This document shows positions 18,453-27,395 of a DNA stretch of 64,000 bases, in pieces. Below the pieces are notes generated by a model. The model saw only the letters and a program-made list of their open reading frames with translations, made no database searches and was not told where the DNA came from. Position 1 is the stretch's first letter; each line of letters opens with the position of its first letter. The position numbers and the translations under genes were made by a program. Source of the DNA: Erythrobacter sp. EC-HK427. Lineage in GTDB: Bacteria > Pseudomonadota > Alphaproteobacteria > Sphingomonadales > Sphingomonadaceae. Location: assembly GCF_902498745.1 (NCBI RefSeq), contig NZ_LR701479.1, positions 1,058,292 through 1,122,291 of the forward strand, given 5' to 3'.

Positions 18453-19036
18453 GCGACATCGCCACCCTGCAAGCGCGCTATCCCGGCGCAACCATCATGG
18501 CGTTTGACGGCAAGGTGCCGCAAATCGCCGAGAACGCCTTCATCGCGCCCGGCGCGCGGATCATCGGTGACGTCACTATCGGGGCGGAAGCAAGCGTGTG
18601 GTACAATTGCGTGCTGCGCGGAGATATCCACCGCATCGCGGTCGGCGCGCGCAGCAATGTGCAGGACGGCAGCGTCTTCCACGTCGAAGGCCCGCGCCCC
18701 GACACCGATGGCGAGCCGACCATTGTGGGGGAGGACTGCGTGATCGGCCATATGGCAGTCGTCCATGGCTGCCAGCTGGCAGACCGCGCTTTTGTCGGCA
18801 TGGGTGCAGTCGCGATGGACGGTGCGCGCATTGCCGAGGGCGGAATGCTGGGCGCAGGCGCCTTGCTCAGCCCCGGCAAGCAGATCGGCCCCGGCGAGAT
18901 CTGGATCGGCCGCCCCGCGAAATATTACCGGACGCAGGACGCAGCACAAATCGCCAAGATCCGTTTCCAGACCGAACGCTATTGCAAGCTGGCGGCGCGG
19001 CATCTGGCCGAAATCCGTGGCCAAGCCGAAGGCTGA
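18449..19036 (+). CDS. Gamma-class carbonic anhydrase family protein
   Basis: Left-handed beta-helix protein of 195 residues built from hexapeptide repeats (FIAPGARIIGDVTIGAEASVW onward). The three zinc-ligand histidines of the YrdA/PaaY/gamma-CA group appear in VFHVEG and IGHMAVVHGC. Whether it hydrates CO2 or is a relative with another role is not decidable from sequence. The GTG at 18449 overlaps the preceding stop (GTGA), which decides the start. Confidence 0.9.
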   Translation: MSDIATLQARYPGATIMAFDGKVPQIAENAFIAPGARIIGDVTIGAEASVWYNCVLRGDIHRIAVGARSNVQDGSVFHVEGPRPDTDGEPTIVGEDCVIGHMAVVHGCQLADRAFVGMGAVAMDGARIAEGGMLGAGALLSPGKQIGPGEIWIGRPAKYYRTQDAAQIAKIRFQTERYCKLAARHLAEIRGQAEG

Positions 19037-19298
19037 CACCCTGCCCGCCGAAGCTCTGCGGGCATTGGCGGATGAACGCGGGCGGCTCGCCGTAAGGGTC
19101 ACACCGGGCGCGCGGAGCGAGACGCTGCAAATCGCCGATGGCCGCCTGCTCGCCAAAGTCCGCGCCAAACCGCAGGACGGGGCTGCCAATGTGGCGGTGA
19201 TTGCGCTGCTGGCGAAGACGCTGGCCATCGCGCCGACGAGTATCGAATTGTTGCGCGGCGCAACTTCGCGCGAAAAGCTGTTTCAGCTGCCGGGTTGA
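19017..19298 (+). CDS. DUF167 (YggU-family) protein
   Basis: Small protein of about 93 residues. The core RLAVRVTPGARSETLQ, AKVRAKPQDGAANVAVI and SREKLFQL is the DUF167 signature. Function unknown in bacteria. The best start is a GTG at 19017, overlapping the carbonic anhydrase gene by 20 nt; no other start lies between it and the conserved core. The 3' end overlaps the convergent DUF1275 gene by 16 nt. Confidence 0.85.
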   Translation: MAKPKADTLPAEALRALADERGRLAVRVTPGARSETLQIADGRLLAKVRAKPQDGAANVAVIALLAKTLAIAPTSIELLRGATSREKLFQLPG

Positions 19299-19933
19299 GG
19301 CAGGCGGCGCTCGATTACGAAGGCGGCAGCCAGCAGCAGCACCGCATAGCCCACCGCCAGCCAAGGCGTAACGCCCCGCACAACCGAAAACGCTACCGCG
19401 CCTGTCACCGCGCCTGCAGCCAGTCCGAACCAGAGGCCGATGGCGGTGAGCTGGTCTGACATCCGCTTGCCGGTGAGCCAGGCCGCCAACCCTTGCCCGA
19501 ACCGCACCAGCGCGCCGGTCATATACGTCACCCCCACGGTCACTTCGCCATCACGGCGGAACACATTGTTCAGCGCGCCCATCGCCAGCACCGAAGCGGC
19601 GAGGAACCCCGGCAGCCAATTGCCGTCGAAAAGCGCGGCTATAACCAGCAGCGCCACCGCAAGGGCCAGAACCGCGCTTTTGCGCCGCGTGCCGCCCCGA
19701 TCCGAGGCAATGGCGCCTGCCGCCACGCCGATCACGAACAGCGCAATGATCGCCGCCGGCCAGATAGCCATGGCCGGATTGCCCGATAGATCAACGCCCA
19801 GCCGCGTGGTGTTGCCCGACATGAAGGACGCGAAATAGCCGCCGGTGGCGAGAAAGCCCGTCGCATCGACAAAGCCCGCCAGTCCGGCAAGCCCGATGGC
19901 GAGCCAGCGGCGCGGAGTGTCGAGATGTTTCAT
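19283..19933 (-). CDS. DUF1275 (YoaK-family) membrane protein
   Basis: Integral membrane protein of 216 residues with about six hydrophobic segments. The family signatures LAGLAGFVDATGFLATGGYFASFMSGNTTRLG and ALNNVFRRDGEVTVGVTYMTGAL are present in part as FVDATGF, SFMSGNTTR and VTYMTGAL. Function is unknown. The ATG at 19933 (MKHLDTPRRW) is preferred to an upstream start that would overlap the ligase stop. It follows the DNA ligase gene closely and may be co-transcribed. Confidence 0.85.
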   Translation of the reverse strand: MKHLDTPRRWLAIGLAGLAGFVDATGFLATGGYFASFMSGNTTRLGVDLSGNPAMAIWPAAIIALFVIGVAAGAIASDRGGTRRKSAVLALAVALLVIAALFDGNWLPGFLAASVLAMGALNNVFRRDGEVTVGVTYMTGALVRFGQGLAAWLTGKRMSDQLTAIGLWFGLAAGAVTGAVAFSVVRGVTPWLAVGYAVLLLAAAFVIERRLPQPGS

Positions 19934-19965
19934 GGCCACATCAATGCCGCGCGTGGCGGCGCATT

Positions 19966-21573
19966 TCAATCCCGCACCAGCTTTCGCAGCGCCTCAATCC
20001 TGTCCGCCTCGTGCACCGGTTTGTCCCAGCGGATGCGGTGGATGCGGGGGAAGCGCATCGCCAGCCCGCTTTTGTGCCGCTTGCTTACGTGGACGCTGTC
20101 GAACGCCACTTCGAACACCAGCCTGCGCTCGACTTCGCGCACCGGGCCGAAGCGGTTGAGGGTGGTCTGGCGCACCAGCCTGTCGAGTTGCTTCAATTCC
20201 GCATCGGTGAAGCCCGAATAGGCCTTGCCCACCGGCAGCAGCTCTGCACCTGTATCAGGATCGCCGTCCCAGCAGCCGAACGTGTAATCCGAATAGAAGC
20301 TCGACCGCTTCCCGCTGCCGCGCTGCGCATACATCAGCACGCAATCGACGAGCAGCGGATCGCGCTTCCACTTGTACCAAAGCCCCGCCTTGCGTCCCGG
20401 CACGTAGAGCGAATCGCGCCGCTTGAGCATCAGCCCTTCGATAGCCGCATCGCGGGTGCCCTCGCGGATTTCTGCCAGATGGGCGAAATCGCGCGCTTCG
20501 ACCAGTTGCGAAAGGTCGAAATGGCTTGCGGGAAGCTGCGGCATAAGGCTTTCCAATAGCTTACGCCGCGATTCCCATGTTTCCCCGCGTTGGTCCGCGT
20601 TTTCCCATGAGAGCACATCATACAGCCGCACGAAGGCCGGGCTTGCCGCGAGCATCTGCTTGCTCACGGTCTTACGCCCCAGCCGCTGCTGCAAGGCATT
20701 GAAGCTCGCCGCGCCGCCCTCTTCGCCGCCTTGTGCATCGCCGCGCACCAGCAATTCGCCGTCGAGCACGGCGGGCCGGTCAAGCGCCTGCACCATTTCG
20801 GGGAAAGTCGCGGAGATATCGTCGCCCGAGCGCGAATAGAGCCGCGTTGCGCCGCCGCTCTCATTGGCAACATGGACAAGCTGCACGCGAATCCCGTCCC
20901 ATTTCCACTCCGCTGCATAGTGTGTGAGGTTCAGTTGCGCGTCCTCCAGCGGGTGCGCGAGCATGAAGGGGCGGAACAGCGGGCGGTTGGCAGTATCGGG
21001 CGGATCGGCCCCATCGGCCGCCCAGGCGAACAGCTCGGCATAAGGCGGCTGGAGCGCGTGCCAGTATTCCTCCACCGCATCGACCGACACATCGAAGGCC
21101 TGCGCAAAGGCGGTCTTGGCGAGGCGGGCGGAAATGCCAATCCGCATCCCGCCCGTCGCCAGCTTGATGAGCGCATAGCGCCCCGAAGGGTCGAGCCGGT
21201 CGAGCAGGCGCGGCAATTCGACGGGCGCAGTGGCGCGGGTCATGGCGGTGAGCGAAGCAACCGCTTCGTCCACCGAGGGCGGCGGCGCAACTTCGCCCAA
21301 TGGCTCGGGCCAAAGCAGGCTCGCGGTCTCTGCCGTATCGCCGACAAAGTCACGGCTGAGCTGCCACAGCACCGGATCGACGCGCTCCTGCATCAGATTG
21401 CGGACGGTGGAGCTTTTGACCGCCTTGAAGTCGAGCCCGTCGGTGAGCGCCCCCAAGGCCCAGCCGCGATCCGGATCGAGCGTGGTGCGTAAATAGTCCG
21501 CGATCAGCCGCAATTTCTCGTTGCGGGAGCGCGTAAAGACGAGCGCGTCGAGCAGGGTGGCGAAGGTTTGCAC
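19966..21573 (-). CDS. ATP-dependent DNA ligase (exonuclease/helicase-associated type)
   Basis: ATP-dependent ligase of 535 residues. The adenylation motif AEWKWDGIRVQ (lysine at about 223) and later motifs including DGELLV and EGLMLKRRDSLYVPGRKAGLWYKWKR lie after an N-terminal helical DNA-binding domain; an OB-fold follows. This matches the ligase class normally encoded with an MBL exonuclease, an Lhr-Core helicase and an MPE phosphoesterase, a proposed DNA repair set. Here only the exonuclease is adjacent. It starts at GTG 21573, and its only good ribosome-binding site lies inside the repeat element just upstream. Confidence 0.93.
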   Translation of the reverse strand: MQTFATLLDALVFTRSRNEKLRLIADYLRTTLDPDRGWALGALTDGLDFKAVKSSTVRNLMQERVDPVLWQLSRDFVGDTAETASLLWPEPLGEVAPPPSVDEAVASLTAMTRATAPVELPRLLDRLDPSGRYALIKLATGGMRIGISARLAKTAFAQAFDVSVDAVEEYWHALQPPYAELFAWAADGADPPDTANRPLFRPFMLAHPLEDAQLNLTHYAAEWKWDGIRVQLVHVANESGGATRLYSRSGDDISATFPEMVQALDRPAVLDGELLVRGDAQGGEEGGAASFNALQQRLGRKTVSKQMLAASPAFVRLYDVLSWENADQRGETWESRRKLLESLMPQLPASHFDLSQLVEARDFAHLAEIREGTRDAAIEGLMLKRRDSLYVPGRKAGLWYKWKRDPLLVDCVLMYAQRGSGKRSSFYSDYTFGCWDGDPDTGAELLPVGKAYSGFTDAELKQLDRLVRQTTLNRFGPVREVERRLVFEVAFDSVHVSKRHKSGLAMRFPRIHRIRWDKPVHEADRIEALRKLVRD

Positions 21574-21580
21574 GATTAAG

Positions 21581-21725
21581 CCCCCTCCTCTTCAGAGGAG
21601 GGGGTTGGGGGTGGTGGCGACCGCAAGGCCGCGCTCCAGACAAGCACCACCCCGCTGCGACTAGGCTCCCCCGGACCATGTCCGGGCTCACCAAGTCTCG
21701 CTGCCCCTCCTCTGAAGAGGAGGGG
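21581..21725. repeat. MITE-like intergenic element with palindromic terminal inverted repeats
   Basis: The 145-bp element fills most of the gap between the exonuclease and ligase genes. Its left end (21581-21604) and right end (21704-21725) are reverse complements of each other over 22 bp. Each end is also nearly self-complementary: CCCCTCCTCT, a 2-nt loop (TC left, GA right), then AGAGGAGGGG. The interior is GC-rich and non-coding. The pattern suggests a non-autonomous mobile or extragenic palindromic repeat; I recall similar elements in sphingomonads. Its left end supplies the purine-rich ribosome-binding site of the ligase gene. Confidence 0.75.
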
Positions 21726-21741
21726 AGGAAGGCCGCGCACT

Positions 21742-22746
21742 TCACTCATCCTCGTCCTCCCGCCCCACCAGTGCCAGCGCGCGGGCGCGGCGTTGGTGGA
21801 GTTGGTGCCAGCGCAGCAGCGCTTCCTCGCGGCCATGGGTGATCCAGGTTTCGTAGGGGTCGACCTCCTGAATCGTGCGGGTCAGCTCGCCCCAGTCGGC
21901 ATGGTCGGAAATCACCAGCGGCAATTCGACATTGCGCTGGCGGGCGCGCTGGCGCACGCGCATCCAGCCGCTCGCCATGGCGGTGATGGGATCGGGCAGG
22001 CGGCGGCTCCAGCGGTCATTGAGGGCAGATGGCGGGCAGATCACGATGCTGCCGCGCATTTCCTCCTTGGTATGGTCGGCCACCAGCCGCAATTCGCCCA
22101 GATCGACACCGAACTCCTGATACAGGCGGCACATCTTCTCCATCGCGCCGTGAAGATAGATCGGATCGTGATGGCCTGCCGCGCGCAATTCCGCGATCAC
22201 CCGCTGCGCCTTGCCCAAGGCATAGGCGCCCACCAGCACACACCGGTCAGGATGGGCGCGCAAGCGATCCAGCAGCTTCGCCATTTCGTCCGCAATCGGC
22301 GGATGGGTGAAGAGCGGGAGGCCGAAGGTCGCCTCGGTGATGAGGATATCGCAGGGGGTGACCTCGAATGGGGGGCAGGTCGGATCGGGGCGGCGCTTGT
22401 AATCGCCGGTGATAATCACCCGTTCCCCGGCAAATTCGAGAAGTATCTGCGCGCTGCCCAGCACGTGTCCGGCGGGAATGTAAGTCGCTTGCACTCCGCC
22501 GCCCAGCTTGACGCTCTCGCCATATTGCACCGGCTGCGCGCCCTCGCGCGTGTTGTAGCGCAGCGCCATAATCGCGAGCGTTTCGGGAGTGGCGATAGTC
22601 TTGCTATGCCCGCCGCGCGCGTGATCGGCGTGGCCGTGGGTGACGAGCGCCTGCTCCACCGCGCGCGAGGGATCGACCCAGCAATCGGCGGGCGCGACAT
22701 AAATGCCGTGCGGATGCGGGGTAATCCAGGAAAAGGGCGCGGCCAT
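21742..22746 (-). CDS. Ligase-associated DNA exonuclease (metallo-beta-lactamase/beta-CASP-like)
   Basis: MBL-fold nuclease of 334 residues. The metal-binding motif THGHADHARGG is at 36-46, with further ligand regions PAGHVLGSAQI, ITGDYKRRPD and VISDHADW. It resembles 3'-end-processing nucleases but belongs to the set encoded with ATP-dependent DNA ligase. Expected role: trimming DNA ends before ligation by the downstream partner. It is separated from the ligase by the 145-bp repeat. It is probably the first gene of the pair. Confidence 0.92.
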   Translation of the reverse strand: MAAPFSWITPHPHGIYVAPADCWVDPSRAVEQALVTHGHADHARGGHSKTIATPETLAIMALRYNTREGAQPVQYGESVKLGGGVQATYIPAGHVLGSAQILLEFAGERVIITGDYKRRPDPTCPPFEVTPCDILITEATFGLPLFTHPPIADEMAKLLDRLRAHPDRCVLVGAYALGKAQRVIAELRAAGHHDPIYLHGAMEKMCRLYQEFGVDLGELRLVADHTKEEMRGSIVICPPSALNDRWSRRLPDPITAMASGWMRVRQRARQRNVELPLVISDHADWGELTRTIQEVDPYETWITHGREEALLRWHQLHQRRARALALVGREDEDE

Positions 22747-22787
22747 TGGGGATGAACCCGCCAGCGCCGCGCCCGTTCCGGTGCCGC

Positions 22788-24482
22788 CTAGAAGCCCGCC
22801 CGCCCGTCAATCGCGGCGTTATACATCAGGATCTGGTTGCGCGGATCGATCTGCACAATGCTGTTCGGGGTGGGGAGCGCGATGCTTCCTTCGCCGCCCG
22901 TCATCGGAACCACGCGCGCTTCGCCATCGACAATCACTTCGAGCGGCATTTCAAACGCCATTTGCGACGGCGTTTCCCAGCGCAACGTGATCGCATCCGC
23001 GCTGCGTTCCTCGATCAGGCGCGGGAGCGGGCCCTGATAGAAATAGGCATCGAAGAACCAGTCGAGCTCGCGCCCGGTGCGGCGCTCGAGAATGGCGCGG
23101 AAATCATCCGTGGTGCGGCTGATCACGTCGAAATTGCCCGGCTGCGGATTGTCGGTGCCGTAGGTCAGCTCGGTTAGCGCAGGGAACAGCTCGTCCTCGC
23201 CCACCACATAGCGCAAAGTGTGCATCACCCACGCGCCCTTATTGTAGATATCGCTGCCCCAGCCCGACGCGGTGTCGTTGTAATCGGGCAGCGTCTCGCC
23301 CAGCGAGACCAGCGGCACGCGGCTGGCGATACCCTGCCGCTTGCTCCACATATCGGCGTGGTAATACATCTCGCCATTGGCCCAGCCGAGGTACAGCGGC
23401 TGCATCCAGGTGCCGATGCCTTCATGCAGCCACATATGATCGATGCTGGCATGGGTCAGCTGGTTGGCGAACCATTCATGCGCGAACTCGTGCGCCAGCA
23501 GCCAGTCATAGCCGAGCGGGTCGGGCCGGAAGCGGTTGCCATAGGCGTTGATCGTCTGGTGCTCCATGCCCAGATGCGGCGTTTCGACCACGCCCGCCTT
23601 TTCATCGGCGAAGGGATAGGGGCCGATCGTGCTTTCGAAGAAATCGAGATAATCGGCCATTTCGGTGACCAGCTGCCGCGCGCCGCCCTTGCTTTGCGGC
23701 AAGTGCCAGAACTGGATCGGGATGGTGTTGCCGAAGCGGCTTTCATACAGCTGCTCGGTCAGCTCATACGGGCCGATTTGCAGGACGATGCCGTAATTGC
23801 TCGGATCGCGCGCGGTCCAGTGGAAGGTGGTGGTGCCATCGCCATTATCGGTGGTGTCGACCAGCCGCCCGTTGCCGGTGGCGGTAAGGCCGGTCGGCAC
23901 GGTGAAACGCGTATCGATGCTGTCCATCCGGTGCAGCGAATTGTCGATGCATGGCCAGAGCATATCACAGCCTTCGCCTTGGAACGCGGTGGCGATCCAC
24001 GGCTGGCCGCCCGATTGCGACCACACGATGCCGCCATCCCACGGCGCGTTGCGCGCGACGTGCGGCGATCCCGAATAGGCGATGCTGACATCCAGCGTCT
24101 CACCCGCCCGGGTGCGCCGCAGCAATTGCAGCGTGAGCAGCCCGTCGGGATTGCTGATGGAGCCAGCGGGAAGCGCTGTTCCGCCCACGGTGACGCGGCT
24201 GACCGTGTAGCGCGGGTCAAGATCGAATTGCAGCTGCTCCAGCGCGTCCGACACTTCGATGCGATATTCGCCCTCCCCCGCGATTACCCGCCGGTCTGGG
24301 AACACCGAAATGGCAAGCGTCACGTGCTCGATCTGCATCGACGCGCGCGGACCTTCGAGCGGCAGATCGGTCTGCGCGGTGCGGGCGTTCAAGGCCTGCG
24401 CAGCGGCAGTGGCGGGAGCAAGCATGGCGGCAAGCGCGAGCGCGCTGGCCGATGCAAGTGGAATCAGGGCTTTGCTGGTCAT
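22788..24482 (-). CDS. M1-family metallopeptidase (secreted aminopeptidase-like)
   Basis: Zinc peptidase of 564 residues. A signal peptide (about residues 1-28, ending TAAAQA) sends it to the periplasm or outside. An N-terminal beta domain is followed by the catalytic domain with GMEHQ, a variant of the GxMEN exopeptidase motif, and HEFAHEWFAN with the third ligand 18 residues later in WLHEGIGTW, the M1 pattern HEXXH-x18-E. It lacks the long C-terminal helical domain of PepN. Lies between clpA and the exonuclease on the same strand; no functional link is evident. Confidence 0.9.
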   Translation of the reverse strand: MTSKALIPLASASALALAAMLAPATAAAQALNARTAQTDLPLEGPRASMQIEHVTLAISVFPDRRVIAGEGEYRIEVSDALEQLQFDLDPRYTVSRVTVGGTALPAGSISNPDGLLTLQLLRRTRAGETLDVSIAYSGSPHVARNAPWDGGIVWSQSGGQPWIATAFQGEGCDMLWPCIDNSLHRMDSIDTRFTVPTGLTATGNGRLVDTTDNGDGTTTFHWTARDPSNYGIVLQIGPYELTEQLYESRFGNTIPIQFWHLPQSKGGARQLVTEMADYLDFFESTIGPYPFADEKAGVVETPHLGMEHQTINAYGNRFRPDPLGYDWLLAHEFAHEWFANQLTHASIDHMWLHEGIGTWMQPLYLGWANGEMYYHADMWSKRQGIASRVPLVSLGETLPDYNDTASGWGSDIYNKGAWVMHTLRYVVGEDELFPALTELTYGTDNPQPGNFDVISRTTDDFRAILERRTGRELDWFFDAYFYQGPLPRLIEERSADAITLRWETPSQMAFEMPLEVIVDGEARVVPMTGGEGSIALPTPNSIVQIDPRNQILMYNAAIDGRAGF

Positions 24483-24536
24483 GCGGCGAGCCTAGCGTGT
24501 GCTACGCCCGCCGCAAGATGGAAAACGCCTGACCGG

Positions 24537-26918
24537 TTATCCTTCCGACGCCGTGCCGTCATCCTCGCCTGCTGCGGGCGAACCGGAAGCCTTCGGCGCG
24601 GCCTTCTTGGCAGAAGCCTTGCGCTTGGGCTTGGCCTTGCTCTTGGGCGCGGCGGGGGTGAGCTCGAAAGCGAGCTTTTCGTCCTTCACGCTCACATGAA
24701 CCTCGCCGCCGCTCGCCAGCTTGCCGAACAGCAATTCCTCGGCCAGCGGCTGCTTGACCTTTTCCTGGATCAGGCGCGCCATCGGGCGGGCGCCCATCAG
24801 CTTGTCATAACCGCGCTTGCCCAGCCATTCGCGCGCATCGCCATCGAACTGGATATGCACATTCTGCTCGGCCAGCTGCAATTCGAGCTGGAGGATGAAC
24901 TTGTCCACCACCCGGCTGATCGTGTCGGGCGCGAGATAGGCGAAGGGCACAATGGCATCGAGACGGTTGCGGAATTCGGGGGTGAACATCTTCTTCACCG
25001 CTTCCTCGCTCGCCTCGGTCTTCTGGCCCGCGCCAAAGCCGATGCCCTGCTTGGCGGCATCGGATGCGCCCGCATTGGTCGTCATAATCAGCACGACATT
25101 GCGGAAGTCTACCGTCTTGCCGTGGTGATCGGTCAGTTTGCCGTTATCCATCACCTGCAGCAGGATATTGAACAGATCGGGATGCGCTTTCTCGATTTCG
25201 TCGAGCAACAGCACGCAATGCGGGTGCTGGTCGATGGCATCGGTGAGCAGGCCGCCCTGATCGTAGCCGACATAGCCCGGAGGCGCGCCGATCAGGCGGC
25301 TGACCGAGTGGCGTTCCATATATTCGGACATATCGAAGCGCTTGAGCTCGATGCCCATAATGCTGGCGAGCTGGCGTGCGACTTCGGTTTTGCCGACGCC
25401 GGTGGGGCCGCTGAAAAGGAAGCTGCCGATGGGCTTGTCCGGATCGCGCAGGCCCGCGCGCGACAGCTTCATCGCCACCGACAGGCGTTCGATTGCCTCG
25501 TCCTGCCCGAAGACGACCCGCTTCAGATCCTTTTCCAGCGTCGAGAGCGCGGCCTTATCGTCCTTGCTCACCGATTTGGGGGGGATGCGCGCCATGGTTG
25601 CCACGACCTTTTCGATTTCCTTGGCGGTAATCGTCTTGCGGCGGCGGCTGGGCGGCACCAGCATCTGCATCGCGCCGACTTCATCGATCACATCGATGGC
25701 CTTGTCGGGCAATTTGCGGTCGTTGATATAGCGCGCGCTCATCTCGACTGCCGTCTTGATGGCGTCGGGCGTGTATTTGACCTTGTGGTGTTCTTCGAAG
25801 GCGGAACGCAGGCCTTTGAGGATCTTGATCGTATCTTCAATGGTTGGCTCGTTCACATCGATCTTCTGGAAACGGCGCAGCAGCGCGCGATCCTTTTCGA
25901 AGTGGTTGCGGAATTCCTTGTAGGTGGTCGAACCGATGCAGCGGATCGCGCCTGACGACAGCGCGGGCTTCAAAAGGTTCGAGGCATCCATCGCCCCGCC
26001 GCTGGTTGCGCCCGCGCCGATCACCGTGTGGATCTCGTCGATAAACAGCACCGCGTCGGGCATCTTCTCCAGCTCGTTGACGACCTGCTTCAGCCGCTCC
26101 TCGAAATCGCCGCGATAGCGCGTGCCCGCAAGCAACGCGCCCATGTCGAGCGCGTAGATGACCGCGGGTTCGAGCACTTCGGGCACATCGCCTTCGACAA
26201 TCTTGCGCGCCAGACCTTCGGCAATCGCGGTCTTCCCGACGCCGGGATCGCCGACATAGAGCGGGTTGTTCTTCGAACGGCGGCAGAGGATTTGCACCGT
26301 GCGGTCAACTTCCGGCCCGCGACCGATCAGCGGATCGATGCGGCCATCCAGCGCCTTCTGGTTCAGATTGACGCAGAACTGGTCGAGCGCCGAATCCTTC
26401 TTCTTCTCGCCCTTTTCGTCCGCCGGTGCCTGCGCCTCGTCCTCCGCGCCTTCGGGCGTGCGGCTTTCGATCTGCTTGCCACCCTTGCCGATGCCGTGAC
26501 TGATAAAGCTCACCGCATCCAGCCGGCTCATATCCTGCTGCTGGAGGAAATAGACCGCGTAGGAATCGCGCTCCGAAAACAGCGCCACCAGTACATTCGC
26601 GCCCGTCACCGTGTCTTTGCCCGAAGACTGCACGTGCAGGATCGCCCGCTGGATCACCCGCTGGAAGCCCGCCGTCGGCTGCGGATCGGCGTCCTCCTCG
26701 GTCTTCAGCGACTGGTATTCCTGATCGAGATACTGCCGCACCACGCCGGTCAGCTCTTCCAGATCGACCCCGCAGGCATTCATCACCTCGGCCGCATCGC
26801 TATCGCTCACCAGCGCCAGCAGCAAATGTTCGAGCGTCGCATATTCATGCGCCCGGTCGATCGCGTGCTGGATCGCGTTGTGGAGGGTCTTTTCGAGATT
26901 TTGCGCAAAACTTGGCAT
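24537..26918 (-). CDS. clpA: ATP-dependent Clp protease ATP-binding subunit ClpA
   Basis: Hsp100 unfoldase of 793 residues that feeds substrates to ClpP. In order: N-domain with two Clp repeats (1-145), a charged linker (150-175), first AAA+ module with Walker A YVGDPGVGKT (221-230) and VLFIDEIHTVIGAG, second module with FSGPTGVGKTEV and VLLLDEIEKAHPD, then a Lys/Ala-rich C-terminal tail. The absence of the ClpB coiled-coil domain identifies ClpA. The adaptor gene clpS, often next to clpA, is not adjacent here. A TTAA-N7-CTAA sequence lies about 60 bp upstream of the start. Confidence 0.97.
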   Translation of the reverse strand: MPSFAQNLEKTLHNAIQHAIDRAHEYATLEHLLLALVSDSDAAEVMNACGVDLEELTGVVRQYLDQEYQSLKTEEDADPQPTAGFQRVIQRAILHVQSSGKDTVTGANVLVALFSERDSYAVYFLQQQDMSRLDAVSFISHGIGKGGKQIESRTPEGAEDEAQAPADEKGEKKKDSALDQFCVNLNQKALDGRIDPLIGRGPEVDRTVQILCRRSKNNPLYVGDPGVGKTAIAEGLARKIVEGDVPEVLEPAVIYALDMGALLAGTRYRGDFEERLKQVVNELEKMPDAVLFIDEIHTVIGAGATSGGAMDASNLLKPALSSGAIRCIGSTTYKEFRNHFEKDRALLRRFQKIDVNEPTIEDTIKILKGLRSAFEEHHKVKYTPDAIKTAVEMSARYINDRKLPDKAIDVIDEVGAMQMLVPPSRRRKTITAKEIEKVVATMARIPPKSVSKDDKAALSTLEKDLKRVVFGQDEAIERLSVAMKLSRAGLRDPDKPIGSFLFSGPTGVGKTEVARQLASIMGIELKRFDMSEYMERHSVSRLIGAPPGYVGYDQGGLLTDAIDQHPHCVLLLDEIEKAHPDLFNILLQVMDNGKLTDHHGKTVDFRNVVLIMTTNAGASDAAKQGIGFGAGQKTEASEEAVKKMFTPEFRNRLDAIVPFAYLAPDTISRVVDKFILQLELQLAEQNVHIQFDGDAREWLGKRGYDKLMGARPMARLIQEKVKQPLAEELLFGKLASGGEVHVSVKDEKLAFELTPAAPKSKAKPKRKASAKKAAPKASGSPAAGEDDGTASEG

Positions 26919-27099
26919 GGCGGTCCTTAGCGGGTGCGGGCGAAGACGGCGCCCGGGAAAAAGGCTGCGCGCAGTATGGTTAACGAACCACTAACGCGCG
27001 GCAAAAATGGGCGCGTGGGTGAAGACACGCCGCTACTGGCAAAAGATGTGGGGCGCAGCTGCGCGAATGTTAAGGGGGGCAAAGGGCCAGTGCGGCCCA

Positions 27100-27306
27100 T
27101 CAGCCGTTCCCCCGCTTGCCGAACAGTGCCTCGGCCGCCTTGCGGTGGTCTGCCGCCTTGGCGTGATGCGCTTTGACCCGGGCAATCTCGGCTTCGAGCA
27201 CTTGCACCCGCGCCAGCAATTCGTCCTGCGAATAGCTGTCCAGCTGCTCCTTGCCGAGTAGAGCCGCCGCATCGCTGCGCATCCGGGGAAGGTCGTCTGC
27301 TTCCAT
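27100..27306 (-). CDS. DUF1192 small protein
   Basis: A 68-residue protein whose core ELLARVQVLEAEIARVKAHHAKAADHRKAAEALFG is a short helix or coiled coil matching DUF1192; part of it reads LLARVQVLEAEIARV. Function unknown. ATG at 27306. It is divergent from the quinone oxidoreductase gene 89 bp away, a pairing I recall from other alphaproteobacteria. Rather few residues support the family call. Confidence 0.72.
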   Translation of the reverse strand: MEADDLPRMRSDAAALLGKEQLDSYSQDELLARVQVLEAEIARVKAHHAKAADHRKAAEALFGKRGNG

Positions 27307-27395
27307 AGTTCGGGACAATCCGCGCTGCCGCGCTTGCTGTCAATGGGGGAGCCGCCTAGGTGTGCCTGCGAACAGGGGCTTCAGCAGGAATCGTG

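Noticed and set aside
16194-18491. A 765-codon open frame on the minus strand
   Set aside because: It is entirely antisense to the fused synthase gene, its translation is low-complexity (Gln, Arg, His, Pro rich) without domains, and such frames are expected opposite high-GC genes.
23220-25955. A 911-codon open frame on the plus strand
   Set aside because: Antisense to the M1 peptidase and clpA, both strongly supported by motifs. No ribosome-binding site or domain; a codon-bias shadow.
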